From Variovorax saccharolyticus (lineage in GTDB: Bacteria > Pseudomonadota > Gammaproteobacteria > Burkholderiales > Burkholderiaceae_C): DNA of 64,000 nucleotides. The stretch lies in contig NZ_JASZYT010000012.1 in the NCBI RefSeq assembly GCF_030316765.1, positions 124,001 to 188,000 on the forward strand, in the 5' to 3' direction. Under the pieces are notes generated by a model, which had not been told where the DNA came from, did not search any database, and saw only the letters and a list, made by a program, of their open reading frames with translations. Every line of letters begins with the position of its first letter. Position 1 is the first letter of the stretch. Shown here piece by piece: positions 8,068-16,383 of the stretch. The position numbers and the translations under genes were made by a program.

Positions 8068-9449
8068 TTCGCTCCCGCGTCCACGGTCTCCGCCCTCATG
8101 GCAGTTGCGGAAGACGACACAGCGCTCGGCGCCAACGCGGCCTTCTGTGCCGGACGAACGGCCTTGTCGACCTGGTCCTCGTAGGCTTGCAACCAGTCGA
8201 TGCCTTCATCCACCACGAAATAGCCGCTGCGTGACTTCAGGAAGACCTCTGGGTTGTCCACTCCCGGAGGCACCGTCTTCTTCTCAGCGAGTGCGCGTGC
8301 CGCCTTGAGCAACCGGCGCCGGGTGCGGGCGATCATCTGGTCCGATGGGCCGAGATGCTCGAAGTCGTGGTCGGTGATCCCTCCCATGCTCTCGGTTACG
8401 GCCTGGTCCTGCAGATGGATGTTCTCGATTCCGGAGTAGATGCTGTTGTTCTGCTGTGCCTCGCGGTCCAGGGTCCAGTCGTTCGACTCGTTGGCCTTGA
8501 GACGCCAACGCCCCAGCCATTCGGTGCTGATCGGCTGGTATTCTGCGGCCTTCAAGCTGCCTCCCAGAAAGCTGCCGTCCTTCAGGGGACGCTGCCTGAG
8601 ATTAGGCATGTCGCTGCGCCAGCGCAGGAACACCATCATCGTGTGTGTGTCGTCCAGCGGAACCCAGGCCCGCGCATGCACGTTCTTGTCGAATTCGCCT
8701 TGCGGAGTCTGCGTCCAGAAGGGAAACATGAAGTTGGCGAAACGCCAATAAGTCTTGCCTTCGCCCGCATTTCGAAATGCACCGTAGGACGTGCCCCAGT
8801 CGGTCTCGCGCACGTGATAGCGCGGGGCACGTTCGGTGGCGGTGTGGTCCAGCGGGTGGCCGGACGGAACGTTCTCCGGGTCCAGGTTGCCCGCGTGCAG
8901 GAAACCGAAGTGCGCGGTATCGATGTCGCCCTCGAGGCTCTGCACGAAGTTGCAGTCGCGCAGCACCATCGAGATGTCGAGTTCGTCGCCCGGCACCAGC
9001 GACGGCTCGATCATCGGCAGCTCGGGCAACTGTTCGCGGTCGCCCATGTAGACCCAGATCAGGCCATTGGCTTCGCGAACCCGGTACGCCTTGGCCTTGA
9101 CCTTGTCCTTGAAATCCTGCTCGGGCGGCACACTGGGCATGTCGATGCAGTTGCCTTCGACGTCGAACTTCCAGCCATGGTAGATGCAGCGTATGCCGCT
9201 CTCCTCGTTGCGCCCGAGGAACATGGATGCGCAGCGATGGGGGCAACGGTGATCCATCACGCCGACGCGCCCCTGGCTGTCCCGAAACGCGATGAGCTTC
9301 TCGCCCAGCAGCATCAGTCGCATCGGCGCGCCGTCGGCCGCCAGTTCCCTGGACATGATCGCCGGCAACCAGTACTGGCGCATGAGGTTGCCCATGACCG
9401 TTCCAGGGCCCACGCGGGCCAGGTCGTCGGTATCTGTCGAAGTTCTCAT
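8064..9449 (-). CDS. Rieske non-haem iron oxygenase, phthalate-dioxygenase type
   Basis: A 461-residue oxygenase component of the phthalate 4,5-dioxygenase/LigXa-like group. The Rieske [2Fe-2S] ligands are Cys69-x-His71 and Cys88-x2-His91 (HRCPHRC, IRCIYHGWKF). The mononuclear iron site is Asp177-x2-His180-x4-His185 (EGDIDTAHFGFLH). Enzymes of this group hydroxylate aromatic rings or remove O-methyl groups and need a FMN/2Fe-2S reductase; the only matching reductase in the window is the VanB-type gene at 24898-25845, some 15 kb away on the other strand. It is 100 bp after the flavin-reductase-like gene and overlaps the esterase gene by 4 bp. The exact substrate cannot be read. Confidence 0.93.
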   Translation of the reverse strand: MRTSTDTDDLARVGPGTVMGNLMRQYWLPAIMSRELAADGAPMRLMLLGEKLIAFRDSQGRVGVMDHRCPHRCASMFLGRNEESGIRCIYHGWKFDVEGNCIDMPSVPPEQDFKDKVKAKAYRVREANGLIWVYMGDREQLPELPMIEPSLVPGDELDISMVLRDCNFVQSLEGDIDTAHFGFLHAGNLDPENVPSGHPLDHTATERAPRYHVRETDWGTSYGAFRNAGEGKTYWRFANFMFPFWTQTPQGEFDKNVHARAWVPLDDTHTMMVFLRWRSDMPNLRQRPLKDGSFLGGSLKAAEYQPISTEWLGRWRLKANESNDWTLDREAQQNNSIYSGIENIHLQDQAVTESMGGITDHDFEHLGPSDQMIARTRRRLLKAARALAEKKTVPPGVDNPEVFLKSRSGYFVVDEGIDWLQAYEDQVDKAVRPAQKAALAPSAVSSSATAMRAETVDAGAK

Positions 9450-9549
9450 CGTTGTTTCTCCTTGGGGGTCGATACAGCCAAACGGCTGCTCAGCGGTTGA
9501 TCAAAGTTTGATTGAAGGACGGACTGCTGCTCTGTTCTGGCGGACCAGG

Positions 9550-10236
9550 TCATGCCAGAGAGGCGGTTCGGACCGGTCGCTGAGCGCCTTGAGGACCTTC
9601 CATGTCCGAGATGCTCGAGGGATCGCGGTGCGGCGGCACCATGGTGAACTTGCTCTCGACGCTGGTGTAGTCGAGGTAGCCGAGGCGCGCGAGAGGACGC
9701 AGGCGCACGATATCGATGCGGCCTTCGGCGTCGAAGGCGCGGTCGTCAATGTGAATGCCGATCACCCTGCCGAACACGACATCCACCGCGCCTGCGCCGT
9801 TGCCCGGGAGTGAGACGGTCTGCATGTAGCGGCATTCGAAGTGAACCGGGGAGTCCGCGACACGCGCGGGCTTGACGAGAGTCGAAGGCAGCCGCTCCAG
9901 GCCGATCTTTTCCATTTCATCGACCCCGAACGGATAGTCCTGCGACGATCGATTGACAGCGTCACGCTGTGCGAAAGTTGCCATGTTCCAGACAAACTCT
10001 CCGGAGTCCTGCGCATTTCGCACCGTATCCTTGGGCTCTCCGCTCTGACGGCGATTGGCCGAGAACAAGACCATCGGCGGGTCATAGCTGACATTCTGGA
10101 ACTGACTGTAGGGCGCGAGGTTGCCGATGCCGTCCTTGCTCAGCGTCGAGATCCAGCCAATGGGGCGGGGCACGACGCAGGATTTGAATGGCCGAAATGG
10201 AAGATGATGGTCGGTAACGCCAGGTTCGTAGTACAT
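9550..10236 (-). CDS. Flavin-reductase-like FMN-binding protein
   Basis: A 228-residue member of the flavin reductase-like/flavoprotein oxygenase split-barrel family (PFKSCVVPRPIGWISTLS, NLAPYSQFQNVSYDPPMVLFS, DSGEFVWNMAT, VHFECRY). The start at 10236 (MYYEPGVTDHHLPFRPF) avoids a 17-bp overlap with the upstream Bug gene that the longer frame would need. Members of this branch are often found next to aromatic catabolic genes, as reductases or as oxygen-dependent flavoproteins. It lies 49 bp after the first Bug gene and 100 bp before the Rieske oxygenase. Whether it supplies reduced flavin to an oxygenase here is inference. Confidence 0.88.
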   Translation of the reverse strand: MYYEPGVTDHHLPFRPFKSCVVPRPIGWISTLSKDGIGNLAPYSQFQNVSYDPPMVLFSANRRQSGEPKDTVRNAQDSGEFVWNMATFAQRDAVNRSSQDYPFGVDEMEKIGLERLPSTLVKPARVADSPVHFECRYMQTVSLPGNGAGAVDVVFGRVIGIHIDDRAFDAEGRIDIVRLRPLARLGYLDYTSVESKFTMVPPHRDPSSISDMEGPQGAQRPVRTASLA

Positions 10237-10285
10237 GGGGGTCTTTTCGTTGATCACTCGACGGCGAGTGGTGCGGTGCCGGGGT

Positions 10286-11320
10286 CTACTGCGCCTCGAC
10301 ATTGATACTCTTCAGCAGCGCGCCCCATCGCGGTCCCTCTTTCTTCACGAAGGCGTCCGATTGCTCGGGCGTCATGAACAAGGTCACGGCGCCACTGTCC
10401 TGGCTGCGCTTGAAGAACTCCGGATCCTTCAGGATCTCCTGGGTCTTCGCATGCAGGAATTCGATGATCGGCCGGGGCGTGCCAGCGGGCGCCCAGAATC
10501 CGGTCCAACTGGTGAGTTCGAAGCCCGGTAGGGTCTCGGACACCGTCGGTATGCCGCTCCACTTGCCAGTCAGACGCTTGGGCGCCGTGATCGCGAACAC
10601 GTGCAGCTTGCCTTGCTCGACCAGCGACTCGATGCCGCCCAGCGCACTGACGGCGATGTCAAGCCGACCGCCGATCACGTCGTTGTTCAGATTGGGGTTG
10701 TTGTAGCGGGCATAGGGCTGGTCAATCCTTGCAGCGCGCTGCAGCATTCCATTGACAACCTCTTGCGTGATTGCACCTCCGCCGATCGGGTGTTTGCCGG
10801 GCTCGTCACGCATGAGCTGCAGCATTTCGCCCAGACTCTTTGACGCCAACTCCTGGCGGCCAATCAAGACCATCGGCGACTCCGAAGTCACCGCAATGGC
10901 GGAGAAGTTCGACAAAGGGTCGTACTGGAGCGACTTGAACAGGTACGGGGCCGCCGCGAGAGATGAGTTGCTGCCGTACACGAGCGTGTACCCGTCCGGC
11001 TTGGCGCGCGCGACGTACCCCATCCCCACGGTGGTGAGCGCGCCCTGTCGATTCTCGACCAGGATGTTTTGCCCGACCTTCTGCCTCAGCTTGTCGGCGA
11101 ACAATCGCGTGTAGGTGTCCGGAGGCGACCCCGCAGCATACGGCACGACGATGGTGATGGGCTTCGACGGATAGGCCTCCGCGGCGTGCGCCGGGTCATG
11201 CACGAGAAAGGCTGCGGCCAACGTCGACAAGGCGCCCCGCATGAGCGACGAAAGAGCGGACCGGCTTGCGAAGCGGCGACTGCCGACGGGCGGATTGGCA
11301 GTGGTCCGGAAGATTCTCAT
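10286..11320 (-). CDS. Bug-family (TctC-like) periplasmic solute-binding protein, first copy
   Basis: A 344-residue Bug receptor and the first gene of the minus-strand operon. A long N-terminal export signal ends near VHDPAHAAEA. Family motifs follow: KPITIVVPYAAGSPPDTYTR, ILVENRQGALTTVGMGYVA, DGYTLVYGSNSSLA, and a C-terminal MTPEQSDAFVKKEGPRWGAL like that of the second copy. The two copies share the family pattern but clearly differ, so they probably bind different ligands. No TctA/TctB permease is near. The promoter region in front carries the AT-rich motif described at 11371-11390. Confidence 0.9.
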   Translation of the reverse strand: MRIFRTTANPPVGSRRFASRSALSSLMRGALSTLAAAFLVHDPAHAAEAYPSKPITIVVPYAAGSPPDTYTRLFADKLRQKVGQNILVENRQGALTTVGMGYVARAKPDGYTLVYGSNSSLAAAPYLFKSLQYDPLSNFSAIAVTSESPMVLIGRQELASKSLGEMLQLMRDEPGKHPIGGGAITQEVVNGMLQRAARIDQPYARYNNPNLNNDVIGGRLDIAVSALGGIESLVEQGKLHVFAITAPKRLTGKWSGIPTVSETLPGFELTSWTGFWAPAGTPRPIIEFLHAKTQEILKDPEFFKRSQDSGAVTLFMTPEQSDAFVKKEGPRWGALLKSINVEAQ

Positions 11321-11370
11321 GTTGTGTGTCTCGTGGTTGCGCGGACGTGTCGACCGGCCGCAAGTTCACT

Positions 11371-11390
11371 GAAATAATATTCCATTTTTC
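11371..11390 (-). promoter_or_regulatory. Putative operator A in front of the minus-strand operon
   Basis: The plus strand reads GAAATAATATTCCATTTTTC. Its reverse complement matches operator B at 18 of 20 bases, and the 15-bp core at 11373-11387 is a perfect inverted repeat of 11455-11469. It lies about 50 bp before the Bug start, so it overlaps or neighbours the promoter. Related sites occur at 22112, 23700 and 23780. The IclR regulator at 21227-22087 is the best candidate to bind it. Confidence 0.6.
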
Positions 11391-11451
11391 ACTTCTTCGC
11401 CTAAGGTAATCCCTAGTCGCGTAGGTTGCACGTGGTTCTGGCGCAATCTTC

Positions 11452-11471
11452 GATAAATGGAATATTATTTT
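11452..11471 (+). promoter_or_regulatory. Putative operator B in front of the plus-strand ABC/fcs operon
   Basis: The sequence is GATAAATGGAATATTATTTT. It contains a TATTAT hexamer at 11463-11468 that could serve as a -10 box, so a protein bound here would affect the promoter. It is the inverted partner of operator A, 80 bp away centre to centre, in the 229-bp divergent intergenic region. The next gene starts at 11550. Confidence 0.6.
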
Positions 11472-11549
11472 GGAACAGGAACGCCGCGATCGACGGCGAG
11501 CGACGAGCAACCTCAGAAACGGGCGCGAAGCCCTGGAGACAAGAGCCCC

Positions 11550-12656
11550 ATGCCACAAGTGAATCTGGAAAAGGTCGTGCGCCGCTTCGGCGGCGTCGCG
11601 GCAGTCGACGAAGTCAGCATCTCGATGCCCGACGGGGCTTTCGTGACACTGCTCGGCCCCAGCGGCTGCGGCAAGACCACCACGCTGCGAATGATCGCTG
11701 GATTGGAAGCCAACGACGAAGGTCGCATCCAGATCGGCGAGCGTGTGGTCAGCGATGCCAACGCTGGCGTCTTCGTCTCGCCTGATCGACGCGACCTGGG
11801 CATGGTGTTCCAGTCCTATGCGATCTGGCCTCACATGACTGTGTTCGAGAACGTGGCCTATCCCCTGCGCGCCCGACACGTCGCGAGCGGGCAGATCGCG
11901 ACGCGCGTGAATGAAGCACTCGAGATGGTCGAGATGGGTGCCTATGCCCAGCGGCCGGCTCCCGCCCTGAGCGGTGGCCAGCAGCAACGTGTCGCCATTG
12001 CCCGTTCCCTCGTCTCGCGCCCCCAAGTGCTGCTGATGGACGAACCCCTCTCCAATCTTGACGCCAAGCTCCGCGAGCAGATGCGGATCGAACTTCGCGC
12101 GCTGCAACAGCGACTTCGCATCACCACGGTGTATGTGACACACGATCAGCGCGAGGCCATGGAACTGTCCGACCACGTGGTCGTGATGCATGCGGGCCGC
12201 GTGCAACAGGCCGGTGCCCCAGAGCAAATCTATGCGCGACCATCGACACATACCGTGGCCTCCTTCATGGGGTCTCCGAACCTGGTCCGGGCCCGGGTCA
12301 CGGGCCGCGCCGACGGACCCGACGGCGCCTTGCTCGACGTCGAAGGCCAGGGCTGGGCGGGCCGCTGCCCCGGCGTCCCGGCGCTGCGCGCGGGCGATGA
12401 CGCCTGGCTGATCGTGCGGCCCGAGTCGATCAGGCTGGACAACGATGCACGCGCATGTGCTGCCGGCATCAGCTGGCATGGTGAGATCCAGAGTACCTCT
12501 TACCAGGGGGCCATGCACGCGATCCGGGTCGCCATTCCGGACGCGGTGATTCATGCGGAGGTGGAGGCCAGCCGGCGGCCGCGTGTGGGTGAGAACGTCG
12601 TCTTGCGCGCGGATGCAGCGCAGGCCTGGGTCGTTCCTGCGGAAGCTGGCCAATGA
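11550..12656 (+). CDS. ABC transporter ATP-binding protein (Fe3+/spermidine/phosphonate-type)
   Basis: A 368-residue ATPase. The start at 11550 (MPQVNLEKVVRRFGG) removes a non-conserved 31-residue extension. Walker A is LGPSGCGKTTT, the Q-loop VFQSYAIWPHMTV, the signature LSGGQQQRVAIAR, Walker B VLLMDEPLSNLD, and the switch His lies in YVTHDQREAM. A C-terminal TOBE-like region follows from about residue 240. It belongs to the PotA/FbpC/PhnT class of importers. It overlaps the permease gene by 4 bp, and the binding protein is encoded at the far end of the operon (20114-21187). The catabolic genes between them suggest uptake of an aromatic acid, not iron, but this is inference. Confidence 0.93.
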   Translation: MPQVNLEKVVRRFGGVAAVDEVSISMPDGAFVTLLGPSGCGKTTTLRMIAGLEANDEGRIQIGERVVSDANAGVFVSPDRRDLGMVFQSYAIWPHMTVFENVAYPLRARHVASGQIATRVNEALEMVEMGAYAQRPAPALSGGQQQRVAIARSLVSRPQVLLMDEPLSNLDAKLREQMRIELRALQQRLRITTVYVTHDQREAMELSDHVVVMHAGRVQQAGAPEQIYARPSTHTVASFMGSPNLVRARVTGRADGPDGALLDVEGQGWAGRCPGVPALRAGDDAWLIVRPESIRLDNDARACAAGISWHGEIQSTSYQGAMHAIRVAIPDAVIHAEVEASRRPRVGENVVLRADAAQAWVVPAEAGQ

Positions 12657-14395
12657 ACGCGGCCGGAGCCACCCTGACGCCACCGGTCGTCGCATTGCCC
12701 GGATCTTCGCTGAACCGCCCGGCGCTGCGACGCGCACTAGTGATCGGTTCGCTGGCGTTGCTGCTTGGATTCCTGACCCTGTATCCGCTCCTGATGCTGC
12801 TTTACGGCAGCTTCCATACGGCGCCGCCCGGAGAGTCCGGCAGCTTTTCGCTGGCCGGCTACCGCAGCATGTTGACGGGCGAGAACCTGCACATCCTGTT
12901 GAACACCGCGCTCATCGCGCTAACGAAGACGGTGCTTTCACTGGCGATTGCGGTGGCGCTGGCCTTCATCATCGCCCGCACCGACGTCCCACTGCGCGAG
13001 CCGCTCGAAATCCTGATCACGCTGCCCTTCTTCATCCCGCCGATTCTCACGGCGATGGCCTGGGGCATGCTGGGAAACACCCAGGTCGGAACGCTCAATA
13101 TAGCCTGGCGCTGGCTCACCGGTTCCGAGGCGGCATTGATCAACGTGTACTCATGGGGCGGCGTGGTCTGGCACATGATGCAGTACTCGATCCCCTTCCT
13201 GTTTCTTCTGATGGTCGAGGCGATCCGGGCCATCGACCCTTCGCTGGAAGAGAGCGCGCGCACCAGCGGCACCGGGCCCTGGACCACTGCGCGTCGCATC
13301 ACGCTGCCATTGCTGCTTCCGATCATCAGCAGCCTGTTCGTGCTGTCCTTCATCCGGGGCATCGAATCCTTCGAGTCGCCGATGTTCTTCGGCACGCCGG
13401 CTGGCATCGAGGTGATCACCACGCAGATCTACCACCTTCTCAACCGGCAGGCTGCTCCCGACTATCAGTCCGTTACCGCGATGTCCTTCGGCATCGTGAT
13501 CCTGATGATGCTGATCGTGGTCTGGCAACGCCGCCTTCTCGGCGGTCGAAGCTACCAGACGATCACCGGCAAGGGATTCCGTCCGAGGCTGGTGCGGCTC
13601 GGCGTCTGGCGCTGGCCGGCATTCGCATTCTGTATGCTGTTCTTCGTGCTGACGGTGGCCCTGCCCGTGGGCCAGTTGCTGCTCGGCAGCCTGGTGCGCT
13701 TCGTGGGCTTCTACGAGGGGGACATGTTCACGCTGAGCCACTACGTGGCTGTATGGCGCAACGACGTGTTCTGGCGCGCGCTCGGCAACACGGCGCTGCT
13801 TGGCATCGGCGCCGCCACCGCGGTGATGTTACTGGGTTCGGCGGTGGCCTACATCGGCGTGCGCACCACCTGGCGAGGCCGTCACGTGCTGGAAATGCTG
13901 GCCTGGCTGCCCTGGTTCATGCCGGGGATGGTGCTGGGCGTCGGCTTCCTGTGGGCCTTCTCGCTGCTGCCGAACTGGATACCGATCTACGGCACGGTAT
14001 GGGCGCTGTTTCTGGCCTACGTGGCACTGGGTTCGCCGCTGGCGACGCGGGTGATGTCGGCCTCCTTCATGCAGATCTCGAATGATCTGGAGGAATGCTC
14101 GCGGGCCCACGGGGCCGGCTGGACGCGCACCTTCTGGCGAGTCCTCGTCGCGCTGGCCTGGCCCTCGTTCGCCGCCGGCTGGGTGCTGACCTTCTTCATG
14201 GTGCTTCGAGAGCTGAGTGCCTCGATCCTGCTGTACTCCGCCGGCAGCGAGGTTCTGTCGGTCGTGATGCTGCGCCTCTGGATGGATGGCAAGGCCGAGG
14301 AAGTCAGCGTGATCGGGCTTCTGATGCTGCTGCTGGTGCTGCTGTTCCGCTTCATCGAACTGAAGCTCATCAAACGCCGCATCAGCACCCTTTGA
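12653..14395 (+). CDS. ABC transporter permease, double-length
   Basis: A 580-residue inner-membrane protein made of two fused binding-protein-dependent permease domains, as in FbpB and related PotB+PotC fusions. Each half has about six hydrophobic helices and its own EAA loop (EESARTSGTGPWTTARRITLP in the first, EECSRAHGAGWTRTFWRVLVA in the second). One polypeptide can therefore form the whole channel. It overlaps the ATPase gene by ATGA, so the two are translationally coupled. Feruloyl-CoA synthase follows 40 bp later. Confidence 0.93.
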   Translation: MNAAGATLTPPVVALPGSSLNRPALRRALVIGSLALLLGFLTLYPLLMLLYGSFHTAPPGESGSFSLAGYRSMLTGENLHILLNTALIALTKTVLSLAIAVALAFIIARTDVPLREPLEILITLPFFIPPILTAMAWGMLGNTQVGTLNIAWRWLTGSEAALINVYSWGGVVWHMMQYSIPFLFLLMVEAIRAIDPSLEESARTSGTGPWTTARRITLPLLLPIISSLFVLSFIRGIESFESPMFFGTPAGIEVITTQIYHLLNRQAAPDYQSVTAMSFGIVILMMLIVVWQRRLLGGRSYQTITGKGFRPRLVRLGVWRWPAFAFCMLFFVLTVALPVGQLLLGSLVRFVGFYEGDMFTLSHYVAVWRNDVFWRALGNTALLGIGAATAVMLLGSAVAYIGVRTTWRGRHVLEMLAWLPWFMPGMVLGVGFLWAFSLLPNWIPIYGTVWALFLAYVALGSPLATRVMSASFMQISNDLEECSRAHGAGWTRTFWRVLVALAWPSFAAGWVLTFFMVLRELSASILLYSAGSEVLSVVMLRLWMDGKAEEVSVIGLLMLLLVLLFRFIELKLIKRRISTL

Positions 14396-14435
14396 GCCCG
14401 ACGCCATCAAAAACATACCGACCTCACCGATCGCA

Positions 14436-16334
14436 ATGACCGCCTCCATTCCCGAAGATTCGCGCACCGCGCCCTTTCGTCCGCTGCAGTCACCGCCGCC
14501 CGCGGTGGAAGTCGAGCACCGACCGGACGGCAGCGTCCTGCTTCGCTGCCCCTACGCGCTTGGCGAGGTCTCCAATGACGTGCTGACCTGGCTGAGGACG
14601 TGGTCGGTTGCCGATCCGGGTCGCACGATGCTGGCCGAGCGTGATGGCGACCGCGCCTGGCGCCGTATCGGCTACGGGCAGATGCGCCTGAAGGCCGACG
14701 CCATCGGCCAGGCCCTGCTGGACCGAGGTCTGCGTCCGGGCAGCACGCTGATGGTGCTCTCGGGCAACTCGATCGAGCACGCCGTGATGGTGCTGGGTGC
14801 CATGACCGTCGGCATCATCGCTGTCCCGGTCACGCCGGCCTATTCGCTCGCCAGCAAGAGCCTCGAGAAACTGCGGCACGTCGCCTCCTTGGTGGAACCC
14901 GCGGCGGTGTTTGCCCAGGACGGAACTGCCTTCGCCGGTGCATTGCGCTTGCTCCATGACGCCGGCGCCCGGGTGGTGGTCGCCAAAGGCGAACCCGGGA
15001 CACCGCACGACCGCTTCGACGATCTTGCGTCGACGACGGTCACGCCCGCGGTGGACGCGGCCTACGCCAGAGTCGGACCACAGACCGTCGCCAAGATCCT
15101 CTTCACCTCGGGCTCCACCGGCCAGCCCAAGGGTGTCATCAACACCCATCAGATGATGTGCGTGAACCAGGCCATGACGGCGGCCCTGCGCACGGCAGCC
15201 GGTGAAGCCCCGCCCGTGACCTTGTCGTGGCTGCCATGGAACCACACGATGGGCGGCAATGCGCTGTTCAATCGCAATATGCGGCTCGGCGGCACGCTCT
15301 ACCTGGACGATGGTCGCCCTCTTCCCGGCGAGTTCGAGCGCACCATCGCCAACCTGCGCGAGGTATTGCCCGCGACCTTCTCCAACGTGCCGGCCGCGTT
15401 CGGCATGCTGGCCGATGCGCTCGAGGCCGACGACGATTTCAACCGGCGCTTCTTCGCCGGACTGGAGAGCCTGTCCTACGCTGCCGCCGCCTTGCCCGAC
15501 GCATTGCTCAACCGCATCCAGCGTCTATCAGTCCGTGCAACCGGCATGCGAATTCCGTTCACGTCGGGATACGGCAGCACCGAAACCGCCCCGATGATCA
15601 CGATGCTCTACTGGGTGAGCGAAGGATCGAATCTCATCGGCCTGCCCGCACCCGGTGTCGAAATCAAGCTCGCACCGGTCGCAGCCAGCCGCTACGAAGT
15701 GCGGGTGCGGGGCCCGAACGTCACGCCCGGCTACTACCGCCAGCCCGATCTGAGCGCGCAGGCCTTCGACGACGAAGGTTTCTATTGCATGGGCGACGCC
15801 GCTCGACTGGTCGACCCCGCGGACCCGTTGCAGGGGCTGATGTTCGCGGGCCGCGTCAAGGAAGACTTCAAGCTCCAGAGTGGTACCTGGGTGGCCACCG
15901 GCCCGCTGCGCGCGGCGGTACTGCATGCGACCGCGCCGATGCTTCAGGACATGGTCATCGCAGGGCATGACCGCGACACGCTGGGCGCCCTGGCCTGGCC
16001 GAACCTGCCTGCCTGTCGCGCCTTGATGGGTCAACCCAAGGCCGGGCTCGCGGACATCGCGGCATCGCGCGTGGTTCAGGAATCCATCGCCGCCGCGCTG
16101 GCCCGCCACAACGCCGCTAATCCGGCATCGTCGCTTCGCATCGCACGACTGATGCTGTTGACCGAACCTGCCAGCGCCGAAGACGGAGAGATCAACGACA
16201 AGGCCTATATCAACGCTGCAACCGTGTTGGCGCGGCGAAGCGCCCTGATCGACGCCCTCTACGCCTCGACGCCCAGCACGGGAGTTGTGCTACCCGCCGG
16301 TGCGGCCCACGAGTTGGCTGCTTCGCCCGCCTGA
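14436..16334 (+). CDS. fcs: Feruloyl-CoA synthase (hydroxycinnamate-CoA ligase)
   Basis: A 632-residue ligase of the feruloyl-CoA synthase type, which activates ferulate, p-coumarate, caffeate or a related phenylpropenoic acid with ATP and CoA. The N-terminal FRPLQSPPPAVEVEHRPDGS and the AMP motif KILFTSGSTGQPKGVINTHQ are typical of Fcs and distinguish it from acetyl- or fatty acyl-CoA ligases. The adenine motif SGYGSTETAP and the hinge region FYCMGDAARLVDP follow. It begins the CoA part of the plus operon, followed by thiolase-like, DUF35 and hydratase/dehydrogenase genes that can shorten the side chain. Substrate assignment is by family only. Confidence 0.87.
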   Translation: MTASIPEDSRTAPFRPLQSPPPAVEVEHRPDGSVLLRCPYALGEVSNDVLTWLRTWSVADPGRTMLAERDGDRAWRRIGYGQMRLKADAIGQALLDRGLRPGSTLMVLSGNSIEHAVMVLGAMTVGIIAVPVTPAYSLASKSLEKLRHVASLVEPAAVFAQDGTAFAGALRLLHDAGARVVVAKGEPGTPHDRFDDLASTTVTPAVDAAYARVGPQTVAKILFTSGSTGQPKGVINTHQMMCVNQAMTAALRTAAGEAPPVTLSWLPWNHTMGGNALFNRNMRLGGTLYLDDGRPLPGEFERTIANLREVLPATFSNVPAAFGMLADALEADDDFNRRFFAGLESLSYAAAALPDALLNRIQRLSVRATGMRIPFTSGYGSTETAPMITMLYWVSEGSNLIGLPAPGVEIKLAPVAASRYEVRVRGPNVTPGYYRQPDLSAQAFDDEGFYCMGDAARLVDPADPLQGLMFAGRVKEDFKLQSGTWVATGPLRAAVLHATAPMLQDMVIAGHDRDTLGALAWPNLPACRALMGQPKAGLADIAASRVVQESIAAALARHNAANPASSLRIARLMLLTEPASAEDGEINDKAYINAATVLARRSALIDALYASTPSTGVVLPAGAAHELAASPA

Positions 16335-16383
16335 ACCTTCACGCATCCCCCTCCCCTCGAACCTACATGATCGGACTCACCCC

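Noticed and set aside
6649..8184. 511-codon plus frame opposite the esterase gene
   Set aside because: The minus frame has a complete carboxylesterase with catalytic residues; this one shows none.
11371..11471. Possible CRISPR-like or phage attachment repeat because of the inverted 15-mers
   Set aside because: Only two copies here, in opposite orientation in a divergent promoter region and repeated at other promoters; an operator explains them better.
11196..12737. 513-codon minus frame opposite the ABC ATPase
   Set aside because: The plus strand has Walker and signature motifs; the minus frame also runs into the Bug gene region.
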